This document shows, piece by piece, positions 9,478 to 19,716 of a DNA stretch of 38,004 nucleotides. Within the stretch, counting starts at the first letter, position 1, and each line of letters starts with the position of its first letter. The translations under genes were made by a program, and so were the position numbers. The stretch is from Bacteroidales bacterium (lineage in GTDB: Bacteria > Bacteroidota > Bacteroidia > Bacteroidales > ML635J-15), in contig JAQUBO010000016.1 of the NCBI GenBank assembly GCA_028686735.1, positions 1 through 38,004 of the forward strand, in the 5' to 3' direction. Under the pieces are notes generated by a model that worked only from the letters and a program-made list of their open reading frames with translations, was not told where the DNA came from and made no database searches.

Positions 9478-11775
9478 TTATTTTGTCAAACCATCAATTG
9501 CTAATAAAATATTTTCGTTAGTAGCAGGCAAAGTAAGATTTGGTTGTATTGTATGATTACAAACAGAAGCTAAAGCATATTTTATAGCAAACCAAACCGA
9601 CATCCCTAACATAAATGGAGGTTCGCCAACAGCTTTACTTCGCCGAATAGTATTATAATTTGGATAATTTTCTAAAAGTTTCACTCTAAAATCTTGAGGT
9701 ATATCACGAACGCCTGGTATTTTATAAGTATCTGGAGAATAATTTAATAAATTTCCTTTATCATCATACTTCATTTCTTCACCAGTAACCCATCCCATTC
9801 CTTGCACAAAAGCACCTTCAATTTGTCCAATATCAATATTAGGTAAAACAGACTCACCCACATCGTGCAAAATATCTGTACGCAAAACAGTTAAGCTACC
9901 AGTTAAAATATCAACACTAACCTCTGACACTCCCATACCAAAAGCATAGTAATGAAAAGGATTTCCTTTACCACCAGCCCTATCGAAATGGATATCAGGA
10001 GTACGATAAAAACCAGTAGCACTTAAACTGATTTGAGCTATATATGCTTTCTTGATTAACTCCTCAAATTTATATTTTATTTGGCTATAATTTTTATCAT
10101 ATATCAAATCTGACTCAAAAACAATATCTTGAGGTTTAGAAGACATTTGATGCTCATTTTTTAGTAAATCAGCCGTAAAATCAGCCAAGCGTTTTTTTAA
10201 TTTTCCGATTCCATTTTTCACTGCCATACCATTCAAATCTGTACCTGATGAAGCCGCAGTTGCAGAAGTATTAGGCACTTTAGAAGTGTTTGTAGCATTG
10301 ATTTTAATTCGACTTAAAGAAACTCCAAATTCTAGAGCCGCAATTGTTCTAATTTTCGTAAAAAGCCCCTGTCCCATCTCTGTCCCACCATGATTAACAA
10401 GAATTGTTCCGTCGTTATACACATTTATTAACGCCCCTGCTTGATTTAAAAAAGCAGTTGTAAAAGAAATTCCGAACTTAACAGGCGTTAATGCTATTCC
10501 CTTTTTCTCAAAATCATTTTCTTTATTAAACTTATCAATTTCTAGCTTTCGTTTTACATAATTCGATGATTTAATAATTTGGTCATATATTACATAAAGC
10601 CTATTATGATTAAGTTTTGTTTGGTAAGGGGTCATATTTTTATCATCGATGCCATAAAAATTTTCCTTTTGAACCTCGACAGTATCTTTTTTTAATGCAA
10701 AAGCAATTTTATCAATAATATTTTCGATACAAAAAATCCCTTGAGGAGCTCCAAAGCCTCTAAAAGCGACATTTGATGGTAAGTTTGTCTTCATAGGTTT
10801 TGCAACAATCTTCATATTGGGTATAAAATATGCATTTTCGGCATGCAACATTCCACGCTCAAGAATAGCCATTGTTAAGTCAGTAGCATAACCTCCATTC
10901 AAATAATGTCTAATATCAGCAGCAATAATTTTCCCTTTATCGTCAAATCCGACTTTATACTTATAATAATATGGGTGTCTTTTGCCAGTAATTTTTTGAT
11001 CGATATCTCTAAAAAGCCTTAATTTTACTGGACGGTTGGTTTTAACAGCCAACAACGAAGACCATGCTGCCAAATGATTAGCTTGTGTTTCTTTTCCACC
11101 AAAAGCTCCTCCCATACGACGGCACTCCAGTTCAACTTCATGTTTCCCAATGCCTAAAACCTCAGCAATAATTGTTTGAGTTTCAGAGGGATGTTGAGTA
11201 GAACAATATGCCTTTATCTCATTACCTTCTCCTGGTATAGTCAAACAAATTTGAGTTTCGAGATACCAATGTTCCTGTCCTCCAGATTCAAATTCTCCTT
11301 CCAATATGTGCGTTGAAGATGCAAATCCAGCATTTATATCACCAATCTCAATTTTGCGTTCAGGCTGCAATAATGAATTGTTTTCAATAGCGTCTTTTAT
11401 AGTTAAAACTGGTTTTAATATTTCATATTCCACCTCAATAAAATCCATTGCTTCATCAGCAGCTCTTTGATTTTCAGCTGCAATAATAAACATCGCTTGC
11501 CCAACACATTCAACTATATTTTCAGCTAAAACAAGCTCATCATGAAAAACTGGTCCCATTTGATTTCGTCCTGGAATATCTTTATACGATAAAACAGCAT
11601 GCACACCTCTTACTTTTTTTGCTTTATCAAGATTAAAAGATAAAATTTTAGCATGAGCATGAGGGCTTGTATAAATATAAGCATGCAATAATCTATCTGA
11701 TACAAGCATATCATCAATATATATTGCTTCGCCACTTACTTGATATTTTGCTGATTCATGTTGTATATTTTTCAT
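9478..11775 (-). CDS. xdhB: Xanthine dehydrogenase, molybdopterin-binding large subunit
   Basis: GEAIYIDDM, GGAFGGKETQ, FRGFGAPQG, GGTEMGQGLFTKIRTIAA, KAVGEPPFMLG. Confidence 0.93.
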   Translation of the reverse strand: MKNIQHESAKYQVSGEAIYIDDMLVSDRLLHAYIYTSPHAHAKILSFNLDKAKKVRGVHAVLSYKDIPGRNQMGPVFHDELVLAENIVECVGQAMFIIAAENQRAADEAMDFIEVEYEILKPVLTIKDAIENNSLLQPERKIEIGDINAGFASSTHILEGEFESGGQEHWYLETQICLTIPGEGNEIKAYCSTQHPSETQTIIAEVLGIGKHEVELECRRMGGAFGGKETQANHLAAWSSLLAVKTNRPVKLRLFRDIDQKITGKRHPYYYKYKVGFDDKGKIIAADIRHYLNGGYATDLTMAILERGMLHAENAYFIPNMKIVAKPMKTNLPSNVAFRGFGAPQGIFCIENIIDKIAFALKKDTVEVQKENFYGIDDKNMTPYQTKLNHNRLYVIYDQIIKSSNYVKRKLEIDKFNKENDFEKKGIALTPVKFGISFTTAFLNQAGALINVYNDGTILVNHGGTEMGQGLFTKIRTIAALEFGVSLSRIKINATNTSKVPNTSATAASSGTDLNGMAVKNGIGKLKKRLADFTADLLKNEHQMSSKPQDIVFESDLIYDKNYSQIKYKFEELIKKAYIAQISLSATGFYRTPDIHFDRAGGKGNPFHYYAFGMGVSEVSVDILTGSLTVLRTDILHDVGESVLPNIDIGQIEGAFVQGMGWVTGEEMKYDDKGNLLNYSPDTYKIPGVRDIPQDFRVKLLENYPNYNTIRRSKAVGEPPFMLGMSVWFAIKYALASVCNHTIQPNLTLPATNENILLAIDGLTK

Positions 11776-11930
11776 AAGTTTATTTTTAACTTGCGAGTAA
11801 GTTAAAGCTACGAGTTAGCACTTCGTACTTAAAACTATTGCTTACTATAAAATTTACCACTTTCCTCTCTATTACGATAATCATTTTTAAAGTTCTACTT
11901 TTCCTCATTATTTTCAAACTACTCTCATCC

Positions 11931-13391
11931 CTACTTCACTTTTTCAGTTTCTGACCAAAATTTTAACAATAAATTTTTGGCCATAATATTTCTAGCTTTT
12001 TCTCCTGATCTTGCATCCGAAATAGGTTTAAAATCTTTCACTAGTTCTTTCATAGCCAACTCAACATTATTTCTGTTCCATTCTTTACCCATTAGATATT
12101 TCTCAGTATTAATTGCTCTTTTAGTCCAAGCAGCCATACCGCCATAAAAAGCACAAATATTTTTCACTTTGCCAGCTTCTAGTTTTAACGAAAAACATGC
12201 ACTTACTGTGGCTATATCCAAATCTTTTCTCTTACTAATTTTATAGGATTTAATTATTATCTCTTTAGTAGGAAAAGGCACATAAACTTCAGTAATCAAC
12301 TCATCAACATTACATTTAGTTTGTCTATAACCTGTAATGAAATCACGAAGTTTAATTGTTCGTTTAGCATTTACACTTTCGAGTGTCAACTCCGTATCAT
12401 AAGCCATTAAGACTGGAATTGCATCTCCAATTGGCGAAGCGGAGCCCAAATTACCTCCCAAACATGCTCTATTTCGTATTTGCCGAGAGCCAAACACACA
12501 CAACATATCATAAAGTGCATCTAATTTCCCTCTACAATTTTGTCGAACATCTTCTAAGCTATAATTTGCTCCAAATATATAAGCATTATCGGTTTCTATT
12601 TTAAATTTAAGATCCTTCACTAGCGATATATCAATAATATTTGGAATTAACTCGTTCTTTTTCGTAACACGTAAAGCCACATCAGTTTCTCCAGATACTA
12701 TTACCGCTTGTGGATTTTCTTTTCGTAGTTTAAGAGCTTCTTTTTTAAAAAATGGTAAATAATACTTTTGTTCTGAATTAGAGATAAATATAGTTTCAGT
12801 CTTATTAATAGAATTAAGTAATGCGACAGTTTCTTTTTCAGATTTATCAATAATATCTTCAGTTTTATTACTGCAAACATATTCTGCAGCATCTATAATT
12901 GGACGATAACCTGTGCAACGACACAAATTTCCAGCAATTGCATCTGTAACTTCAGTTTTATTAGGAATATGATTTTGTTTATATAAAGCATAAATTGACA
13001 TCACAAACCCTGGAGTACAAAACCCACATTGTGAGCCGTCAAATTCATATAAAGCTTTTTGAACTGGGTGAAGATTATCTGAATTACCAATATTTTCTGT
13101 TGTAATAACCTGTTTACCATGTATTGAGGGCAAAAATATCAAACAAGAATCAAAAGCTCGATACTGAATTTTGTCCGAATTAATTTCGCCAATAACAATT
13201 GTACACGCACCACAATCGCCTTCACCACACCCCTCTTTCACACTTTTATGAGTAGGTAAAGACCGAAGATAATGAAGTAAAGTTGTGGTTGGTGTGTATT
13301 CAGAATCGTTAAAATCTATAATTTGAATTTTTCCATCTAAAACAAAGGATATTTTATTATCTAAATTCATAATTTCGTTTTTAAATATCAT
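11931..13391 (-). CDS. xdhA: Xanthine dehydrogenase, FeS/FAD small subunit
   Basis: [2Fe-2S] motifs CGEGDCGACTIVIGE and QCGFCTPGFVMS...NLCRCTGYRPI; FAD domain GANYSLEDV, LGGNLGSASPIGD. Confidence 0.93.
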   Translation of the reverse strand: MIFKNEIMNLDNKISFVLDGKIQIIDFNDSEYTPTTTLLHYLRSLPTHKSVKEGCGEGDCGACTIVIGEINSDKIQYRAFDSCLIFLPSIHGKQVITTENIGNSDNLHPVQKALYEFDGSQCGFCTPGFVMSIYALYKQNHIPNKTEVTDAIAGNLCRCTGYRPIIDAAEYVCSNKTEDIIDKSEKETVALLNSINKTETIFISNSEQKYYLPFFKKEALKLRKENPQAVIVSGETDVALRVTKKNELIPNIIDISLVKDLKFKIETDNAYIFGANYSLEDVRQNCRGKLDALYDMLCVFGSRQIRNRACLGGNLGSASPIGDAIPVLMAYDTELTLESVNAKRTIKLRDFITGYRQTKCNVDELITEVYVPFPTKEIIIKSYKISKRKDLDIATVSACFSLKLEAGKVKNICAFYGGMAAWTKRAINTEKYLMGKEWNRNNVELAMKELVKDFKPISDARSGEKARNIMAKNLLLKFWSETEKVK

Positions 13392-14142
13392 TTTTCACGT
13401 CTATCAATTTAGCCACAATACTAACCGCAATTTCTTCGGGGGTTTCGCATTTTATTCGGATACCAATTGGCATATCAATTTTATTAATTTTATCTTCAGA
13501 CAATATTTTTTTTTCAAGAAGTTGATTTTTAGCTTGACGAACTTTTGTTTTACTACCAATCATACCAAGATATTTATAAGGTTTCTTGCATACCTTACTC
13601 AAAACCTCAAAATCATGCTTATGCTCGTGAGTCATAATGGTCACAAATGTTTTATCATTAAAATCGGCAGTATTTATAAACTCGACAAAATCTCCATTAA
13701 AAACATTTAACAAATTTATATCGTAATCATCAAAAATATTGTCTCTTTCGTCAATTATAGTAATTTGAAAATCAAATTTTACCGCTAAATTAGAAAGTGC
13801 TTTCCCCACATGCCCTGCACCAAAAATATATAAGTTTGGTTTATTTGCTAAAGCCTCAATATAAACTTGCATATCTCCGCCGCATTCCATTTGAAGATCA
13901 TCTTTTAGATTATAATCATATAATATTGGTTGCCCAGTTTTTATGACATCTATAGCTCTTTTAATAGTTTCGTATTCTACACTTCCTCCACCAATAGTCC
14001 CAATTATAGTTTTATCAAGCAAGACAATCATACGCGTACCAGATTTTCTTGGCGAGGAACCTTTTGTTTCTACAACAGTACACATTGCAGCAGGTTTATT
14101 GAGTCGAATTAGCTCAGCTGCCTCAAGTAATATATCTTTCAT
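13381..14142 (-). CDS. xdhC: Xanthine dehydrogenase accessory protein XdhC
   Basis: CTVVETKGSSPRKSGTRMIV, GTIGGGSVEYE, FGAGHVGKALSNLA, THEHKHDFEVL, YLGMIGSKTK. Confidence 0.93.
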   Translation of the reverse strand: MKDILLEAAELIRLNKPAAMCTVVETKGSSPRKSGTRMIVLLDKTIIGTIGGGSVEYETIKRAIDVIKTGQPILYDYNLKDDLQMECGGDMQVYIEALANKPNLYIFGAGHVGKALSNLAVKFDFQITIIDERDNIFDDYDINLLNVFNGDFVEFINTADFNDKTFVTIMTHEHKHDFEVLSKVCKKPYKYLGMIGSKTKVRQAKNQLLEKKILSEDKINKIDMPIGIRIKCETPEEIAVSIVAKLIDVKNDI

Positions 14143-14441
14143 TTCACTTTATTCTCGTTAAACGTACGAACAAAGTTAATAAATTTCACTTAAAAAAGGT
14201 TTAGAGATTAAAAATGATTTTGATATTTCTTTCTCCTCTATGTTTTAATCATTCGAGTAAAAAAAGGAAGACTTGCAATATATTCCTACTCCTAAATACA
14301 TATTAACCAACAAATTACGTAAACTAATACTTGATTTTTAGTTATTAAATAATACAAGTACAATTATTAAATTCAAATTTGTTTGCTTTAACAGATGATA
14401 AAAGCAAAACCAAAAGTTTCAACATCAATGCAAATATCCTT

Positions 14442-15482
14442 TTATCTCCCTATGTTTCTTAAAGCATTATGATATTTCCTTGCATTTGCATTATGTTGAG
14501 ATAATGATGAAGCAAAAACATGATATCCTGAAAAATCATCTTTAGCACAAAAATAATAATAAGAATGATTTTCATAATTTAGCACTGCATCTATTGAGGA
14601 GGTTGATGGAATACAAATAGGACCAGGAGGTAATCCAGCATACATATAAGTATTATAAGGCGAATCAATTTTAAGATGTCTATTTAAGACTCGTTTTAGT
14701 GTAAAATCGCCAACTGCAAAAACTACAGTAGGGTCAGCTTGTAGTAGCATACCTTTTTTTAACCGATTTATGTAAACTCCTGCCATTCGAGTTTTTTCGT
14801 CATTCTTCTGAGTTTCTTTTTCTATAATTGAGGCTAGCGTACTTACTTCAGATTGCGTCATATTCAAATTTGCTGCTTTTTGTTTACGGTCATCTGTCCA
14901 AAACTTTTTGTATTCTACTGCCATACGCTCTACGAAGTTTTCTGCGGTTGTATTCCAGTAAAATTCATAGGTATTAGGAATAAACATTGCAGAAAAAGTT
15001 TTATTATTAAATCCATATTTAGATGCAGTTTCATCATCCATTAATAAATTTACAATTTCGGTTGAATCAGCCTCTATATAAACAGCTACTTTTCCTGCTA
15101 AAATAGGCAAACTCCTAAGGCTAATAAAGCTTAATCTTACAGTTGTCTGCTTTCCACTACGTAATAAATCAACAAGTTCATTATTAGACATTCCATTACT
15201 AAGTTTATATCGTCCAGGAAGAACTCGTACAGGATATTTTTTCCATTCCGCAACTTGATTAAAAGCCTCAATATCAATAACATACCCCGAAGACTCTAGT
15301 ATTTCAAGAACATCTTCATATTCGGACTCATTTGGTATATATATATATGCTACTTCTTCGTCAATTATAAGGTTTGCTGCAAAAATATAGTCATAATATT
15401 TCTTGCTAAAAATATATCCAACAATCCCAATAATTATAATTACAATAAAAATTATAAGTAATACTTTTTTCTTTTTAGTCAT
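14442..15482 (-). CDS. mltG: Endolytic transglycosylase MltG
   Basis: N-terminal TM; LASIIEKETQ...MAGVYINRLKKGMLLQADPTVVFAVGD...SPYNTYMYAGLPPGPICIPSTSSIDAVLNY. Confidence 0.95.
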   Translation of the reverse strand: MTKKKKVLLIIFIVIIIIGIVGYIFSKKYYDYIFAANLIIDEEVAYIYIPNESEYEDVLEILESSGYVIDIEAFNQVAEWKKYPVRVLPGRYKLSNGMSNNELVDLLRSGKQTTVRLSFISLRSLPILAGKVAVYIEADSTEIVNLLMDDETASKYGFNNKTFSAMFIPNTYEFYWNTTAENFVERMAVEYKKFWTDDRKQKAANLNMTQSEVSTLASIIEKETQKNDEKTRMAGVYINRLKKGMLLQADPTVVFAVGDFTLKRVLNRHLKIDSPYNTYMYAGLPPGPICIPSTSSIDAVLNYENHSYYYFCAKDDFSGYHVFASSLSQHNANARKYHNALRNIGR

Positions 15483-15532
15483 AAAAACACAAGTTTAAAT
15501 ATTATCTTAGCAAAAATATTTTTTTTACTGAT

Positions 15533-16273
15533 ATGAAACTGTTTTTTCTTATAATTTTTACAACAATATTATTAACATCGTGTAATACAGAGAATAACCG
15601 CTGCTTTAAGACTAATGGTGAGATAAAAACAATTGAGTTTCCAATCAATTACTATAATAGCATTAAAATAGAAAGTGATTTTGAAGTAATTCTTGAGAAC
15701 TCGTCAACATCTTCAATAACGATTACTGCTGGCGAAAATCTCATTCCGTACATTCATTACGAAATTATCAATAACGAACTTATAATAAAAGATAATAATG
15801 GATGTGATTTTTTACGTAAGCGTATCAAACCTAAAATCCATCTTAAAACTCCAATTATTGAAGAAATAACAATAGAGCAAGCGTGCGATCTCTTCACTCT
15901 CGACACATTAAGATTTAACAACTTATCAGTGCAAAACTGGGCTGGAATTTTTAATTGCAAAATGAATTTACAAGGTGATAGTCTATTCTTTAGATGCCAT
16001 GCCTCTACAGGGGATTATAGATTAACTGGTGATTGTTATTATGCTAACTTATACAATATTGGTAATGGATATTTTCGTGGCAGAACATTTTATTGTGAAT
16101 ATATGCACATATTCCACTCTTCATTAGGCACATGCGATATAAATGCAAGTAAACATATTATTCTTGCTAAAATTGAACACGGCACAGTAACATCATTTTC
16201 AGATGAATGTCCGGAGATTGAAACTTGGGGAATTGATTGGGGAGACTTATTTGTTAATTTTGGATGTAATTAG
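15533..16273 (+). CDS. Lipoprotein, DUF2807 (head GIN domain)-like
   Basis: Lipobox LLTSC; INYYNSIKIESDFEVILENSSTSSITITAGENLIPYIHYEIINNELII and beta-helix-like C-terminal half. Confidence 0.75.
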   Translation: MKLFFLIIFTTILLTSCNTENNRCFKTNGEIKTIEFPINYYNSIKIESDFEVILENSSTSSITITAGENLIPYIHYEIINNELIIKDNNGCDFLRKRIKPKIHLKTPIIEEITIEQACDLFTLDTLRFNNLSVQNWAGIFNCKMNLQGDSLFFRCHASTGDYRLTGDCYYANLYNIGNGYFRGRTFYCEYMHIFHSSLGTCDINASKHIILAKIEHGTVTSFSDECPEIETWGIDWGDLFVNFGCN

Positions 16274-16410
16274 TGTATATCTATAATGTGTGATTTCAGC
16301 ATTTCACCACTGGCTAACGGATCAATATATTGCGTTATGCTTGCATTGGCAAGCCTTGAGTCAAACATTATAGCTTAGACACTTAGCTTTATTAACAAAT
16401 ACTAAAGATT
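16271..16410. repeat. Copy B of a diverged intergenic repeat (partner at 3434-3575)
   Basis: tagtgt...tttcagcatttcaccactggctaacggatcaatatattgcgttatg...cattatagct...ctttattaacaaatact; same layout as copy A and also starting at a CDS stop. Confidence 0.6.
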
Positions 16411-16784
16411 AACCCCGTCCAGCAGTTGGCGAAAAATGATTAAAGTGATATTGTTATGTACAAACCTTAAAAATTCTAACCAAACTCCATCTCAAACATT
16501 AAAACCTCAACTAAGCAACAGTTTCTACATACCAAATTGTTTTTAGCTATAAAATCAAATTTATTATAAAAAAAATATATCGTAAAATACTCTTCCTAAA
16601 TAAGTTAAGTTTATAAGAACCTAAATTTTTGAAATTTATGAAAAAAAAAAAACACTTTTATAATAATAATATTCAAAAAAGACATATCTTTGTATTCAAT
16701 AAATTATAACAACTAAACAACCTAATACAAGATTTATAATTTACACATGTTATTTAAAAAAAATATTAACTAACAATTACAAAA

Positions 16785-17309
16785 ATGCGACACAAACAAA
16801 AAGAGTTAAAACTTGGAAGGAAAAAGTTAACAATATTGGGGGTGGCAACACTTTTAACTTTAGGTCTTTCTCTCTCTACTGCGACTGCACAAGAGAGTAT
16901 TAACACAACTGGCGGCAATGCTTCAGGAAGCGGAGGTTCGGCAAGTTATACCATCGGTCAAGTAGCTTATACTACTAACACTGGAACAGGTGGGTCTGTA
17001 GCACAAGGCGTACAACAAGCTTATGAAATTTCTACAATAATAGAAACCGAAGAGGCTCGCGACATAAACCTTTTGATTACGGCTTATCCTAACCCAACTA
17101 CAAATTATCTTACTTTAGAAGTGAATGACTTTGAACTTACAAGTCTATACTTTGAGTTGTACGATATGCAAGGAAAACTATTACAAAACAAACAAATTAT
17201 CAATAACCAAACAAATATTGTTACGAGCAACTTAAAACCTGCTACGTATTTTTTAAAATTAATTCAGAGCAACAAAGAAGTTAAGACCTTTAAAATTATT
17301 AAAAATTAA
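16785..17309 (+). CDS. T9SS type A sorting-domain protein (small)
   Basis: Signal peptide; C-terminal AYPNPTTNYLTLEVND...FELYDMQGKLLQNKQI...LKPATYFLKLIQSNKEVKTFKIIKN. Confidence 0.88.
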   Translation: MRHKQKELKLGRKKLTILGVATLLTLGLSLSTATAQESINTTGGNASGSGGSASYTIGQVAYTTNTGTGGSVAQGVQQAYEISTIIETEEARDINLLITAYPNPTTNYLTLEVNDFELTSLYFELYDMQGKLLQNKQIINNQTNIVTSNLKPATYFLKLIQSNKEVKTFKIIKN

Positions 17310-17314
17310 AACTT

Positions 17315-18412
17315 ATGAAAAATTTAATTACAATTTTAGCAACAGTATTAATAACTGTAAGTGTGTTTGCTCAAACACCTGAAAAAATGAGTTATCAGGC
17401 CGTCGTGCGTAACAGTGAAAATGCTTTAGTTATTGACACAGAAGTTGGTATGCAGATAAGTATTTTGCAAGGTTCAGAAAGTGGTACATCAATATACTCT
17501 GAACAACATGTTGCAATGACTAATGCTAATGGATTAGTAAGTGTTAAAATTGGTTCAGGAACAACAACTGACAATTTTGATGCAATTAATTGGGCTAATG
17601 GTCCTTATTTTATTAAAACAGAAACTGATTTAACTGGAGGTGAGAACTACACCATAACAGGAACAAGCCAATTATTAAGTGTTCCTTATGCATTACATGC
17701 AAAAACTGCAGAAAATGGTCTTGTAGATGGAACCACACCTGGCGAAATGCAATACTGGAATGGATCTGAGTGGGTAGCTGTATCTTCTGGATTTGATGGA
17801 GCAACTTTAACCCTTGAAAACGGCATCCCTACATGGGTTGGTGCATATTCAACAAGTAACCCAACTTCAGGTCGAATTTGGATGGATCGCAACTTAGGTG
17901 CTACACAAGTTGCTACCTCAAGCACTAGCGAACCTGCTTATGGAGACTTATACCAATGGGGACGTGCTACAGATGGACACCAATTAAGAACTTCAGGTGT
18001 AATAGGTACAAGAGCTAGCAGCTACAACCCAGGTCATGGCAATTTCATTGCTTCAGATATAGATTGGCTACTTACATCAAATGATGACTTATGGCAGGGT
18101 GTAAATGGAACAAACAATCCTTGTCCTAGTGGTTACCGACTGCCAACTGAAGCTGAATGGAATGCAGAAGTAGCAACTTGGAGTACTCAAGATGAAGCTG
18201 GTGCTTTTGCCTCAACGCTCAAATTACCTTTGGCAGGCTACCGAAACACAGACGTAGATGCTACACTTTATAATGTGGATTTATCTGGTGACTACTGGAC
18301 GAGTACAATTAACGGTACCGATTCACGCGAATTGTACATTACCAGTACTCAAGCTGCACACTTCAGCAGTTTAAGGTCGTACGGCTATTCTGTTCGTTGC
18401 ATAAAAGATTAA
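17315..18412 (+). CDS. Secreted FISUMP-domain (Fibrobacter succinogenes major paralogous domain) protein
   Basis: Signal peptide; GRIWMDRNLGATQVATS...YGDLYQWGRATDGHQLRTS...NPCPSGYRLPTEAEWNAE...YWTSTINGTDSRELYI...YGYSVRCIKD. Confidence 0.88.
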   Translation: MKNLITILATVLITVSVFAQTPEKMSYQAVVRNSENALVIDTEVGMQISILQGSESGTSIYSEQHVAMTNANGLVSVKIGSGTTTDNFDAINWANGPYFIKTETDLTGGENYTITGTSQLLSVPYALHAKTAENGLVDGTTPGEMQYWNGSEWVAVSSGFDGATLTLENGIPTWVGAYSTSNPTSGRIWMDRNLGATQVATSSTSEPAYGDLYQWGRATDGHQLRTSGVIGTRASSYNPGHGNFIASDIDWLLTSNDDLWQGVNGTNNPCPSGYRLPTEAEWNAEVATWSTQDEAGAFASTLKLPLAGYRNTDVDATLYNVDLSGDYWTSTINGTDSRELYITSTQAAHFSSLRSYGYSVRCIKD

Positions 18413-18428
18413 ATTAAAAAAAATATTA

Positions 18429-18472
18429 AAAAAGAAAGTTCATAGAATTTAAATTCTATGAACTTTCTTTTT
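18429..18472. terminator. Perfect 44-nt palindrome, probable terminator of the FISUMP gene
   Basis: aaaaagaaagttcatagaattt|aaattctatgaactttcttttt is exactly self-complementary, ends in a T-run and sits 17 nt after the stop. Confidence 0.8.
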
Positions 18473-18496
18473 ATTACAATCTTTAATTTACAAAGT

Positions 18497-19537
18497 ATGT
18501 TTTCTCCCCTATTACATCAGTTACTAATCCCCTATATTATTGCAATATTTTTAGCAATAATGATGGGTGGAAGTGGTACTGCACCAGCATTTTCGGCCGC
18601 ATTTGGGGCTAATGTTCTTAAAAAAAGTTTTATTCCTGGTCTATTTGGATTAATGGTTTTTCTTGGAGCAATAATAGCGGGAAAGGAAACAACTAATACA
18701 ATGGGTAAAGGCTTATTATCACAAGAAATGATGTCATTTACCGTAGTATCCATCATCCTTTTTTCAGTAGCTATTTCACTTTTAATTGCTAATTTAGCAG
18801 GGATACCTCAATCTACAAGTCAATCTACTGTATTATCAGTAAGTGCAGTAGCAGTCTATCTTAACTCACTCAATACAGACAAATTATTTTTAGAGATAAT
18901 TCCAACTTGGTTTATTTTGCCTATAATTTCTTTTTTCCTTAGTTTTATAATTGGTAAATATATTTATCGGCCAATAAAAAAAAGAGGATATACACAAGAA
19001 AGATTTCTTAATACAAATCTTAAACCTATCTGGAATGGATTATTAATTTTAATGTCATGCTATGTTGCCTTTTCAATTGGAGCAAATAATGTTGCCAATG
19101 CTGCTGGACCAATTGCGTCTATGACTGCAAATGAATTAAACATTGCAGGCAGCGAAAATTTTATTGTAATCATTTTACTATCAACATTAATTGTCGCACC
19201 AAGTTTTGCTATAGGAAGTTCAGTTTTTGGTCATAAAATATTAAAAAATACAGGTAAAGAAATAGTATTATTCGGAAAGTTTGAAGCCATAATAATAGCC
19301 TTTATATCAGCTAGTTTACTATTATTTGCATCTTTAACTAAAGGCATTCCAACATCATTAGTACAATTAAATGTTGCAGCAATTATTGGAATTGGAGTTG
19401 CAAAATTAGGTTTAAAAAAAATATTAAAAAAAACAAAAGTGAAAAAGTTTTTTATAATGTGGTTAATATCACCAATAGTTTCTTTTACATTATCTTTAGT
19501 ACTAATATTTCTGGCAGATAAATATGGATTTTTATAA
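18497..19537 (+). CDS. Inorganic phosphate transporter (Pit family)
   Basis: NVLKKSFIPGLFGLMVFLGAIIAGKETTNTMGKGLL, GIPQSTSQSTVLS, FSIGANNVANAAGPIAS. Start moved from 18458 (inside the palindrome) to 18497 (MFSPLLHQ). Confidence 0.88.
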   Translation: MFSPLLHQLLIPYIIAIFLAIMMGGSGTAPAFSAAFGANVLKKSFIPGLFGLMVFLGAIIAGKETTNTMGKGLLSQEMMSFTVVSIILFSVAISLLIANLAGIPQSTSQSTVLSVSAVAVYLNSLNTDKLFLEIIPTWFILPIISFFLSFIIGKYIYRPIKKRGYTQERFLNTNLKPIWNGLLILMSCYVAFSIGANNVANAAGPIASMTANELNIAGSENFIVIILLSTLIVAPSFAIGSSVFGHKILKNTGKEIVLFGKFEAIIIAFISASLLLFASLTKGIPTSLVQLNVAAIIGIGVAKLGLKKILKKTKVKKFFIMWLISPIVSFTLSLVLIFLADKYGFL

Positions 19538-19716
19538 ATATTTATCCTCTCCTCATCAGTTATTGGTAATAGCTTAGGCTTAAATATTAAAGTAAACATT
19601 AGTACTCCGAAAAGTTGCATTTACTAATTAAACTTAACTTGTTTAATAACTATTACTAACTTACAGATTGATAAGTAACAATTTTTGTTTAATTTTGAGA
19701 TTTAAAATTTATAATT

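Noticed and set aside
16785-18412. Low-complexity Ser/Thr/Gly stretches considered as tandem repeats
   Set aside because: They are not periodic and are normal for T9SS/FISUMP surface proteins.
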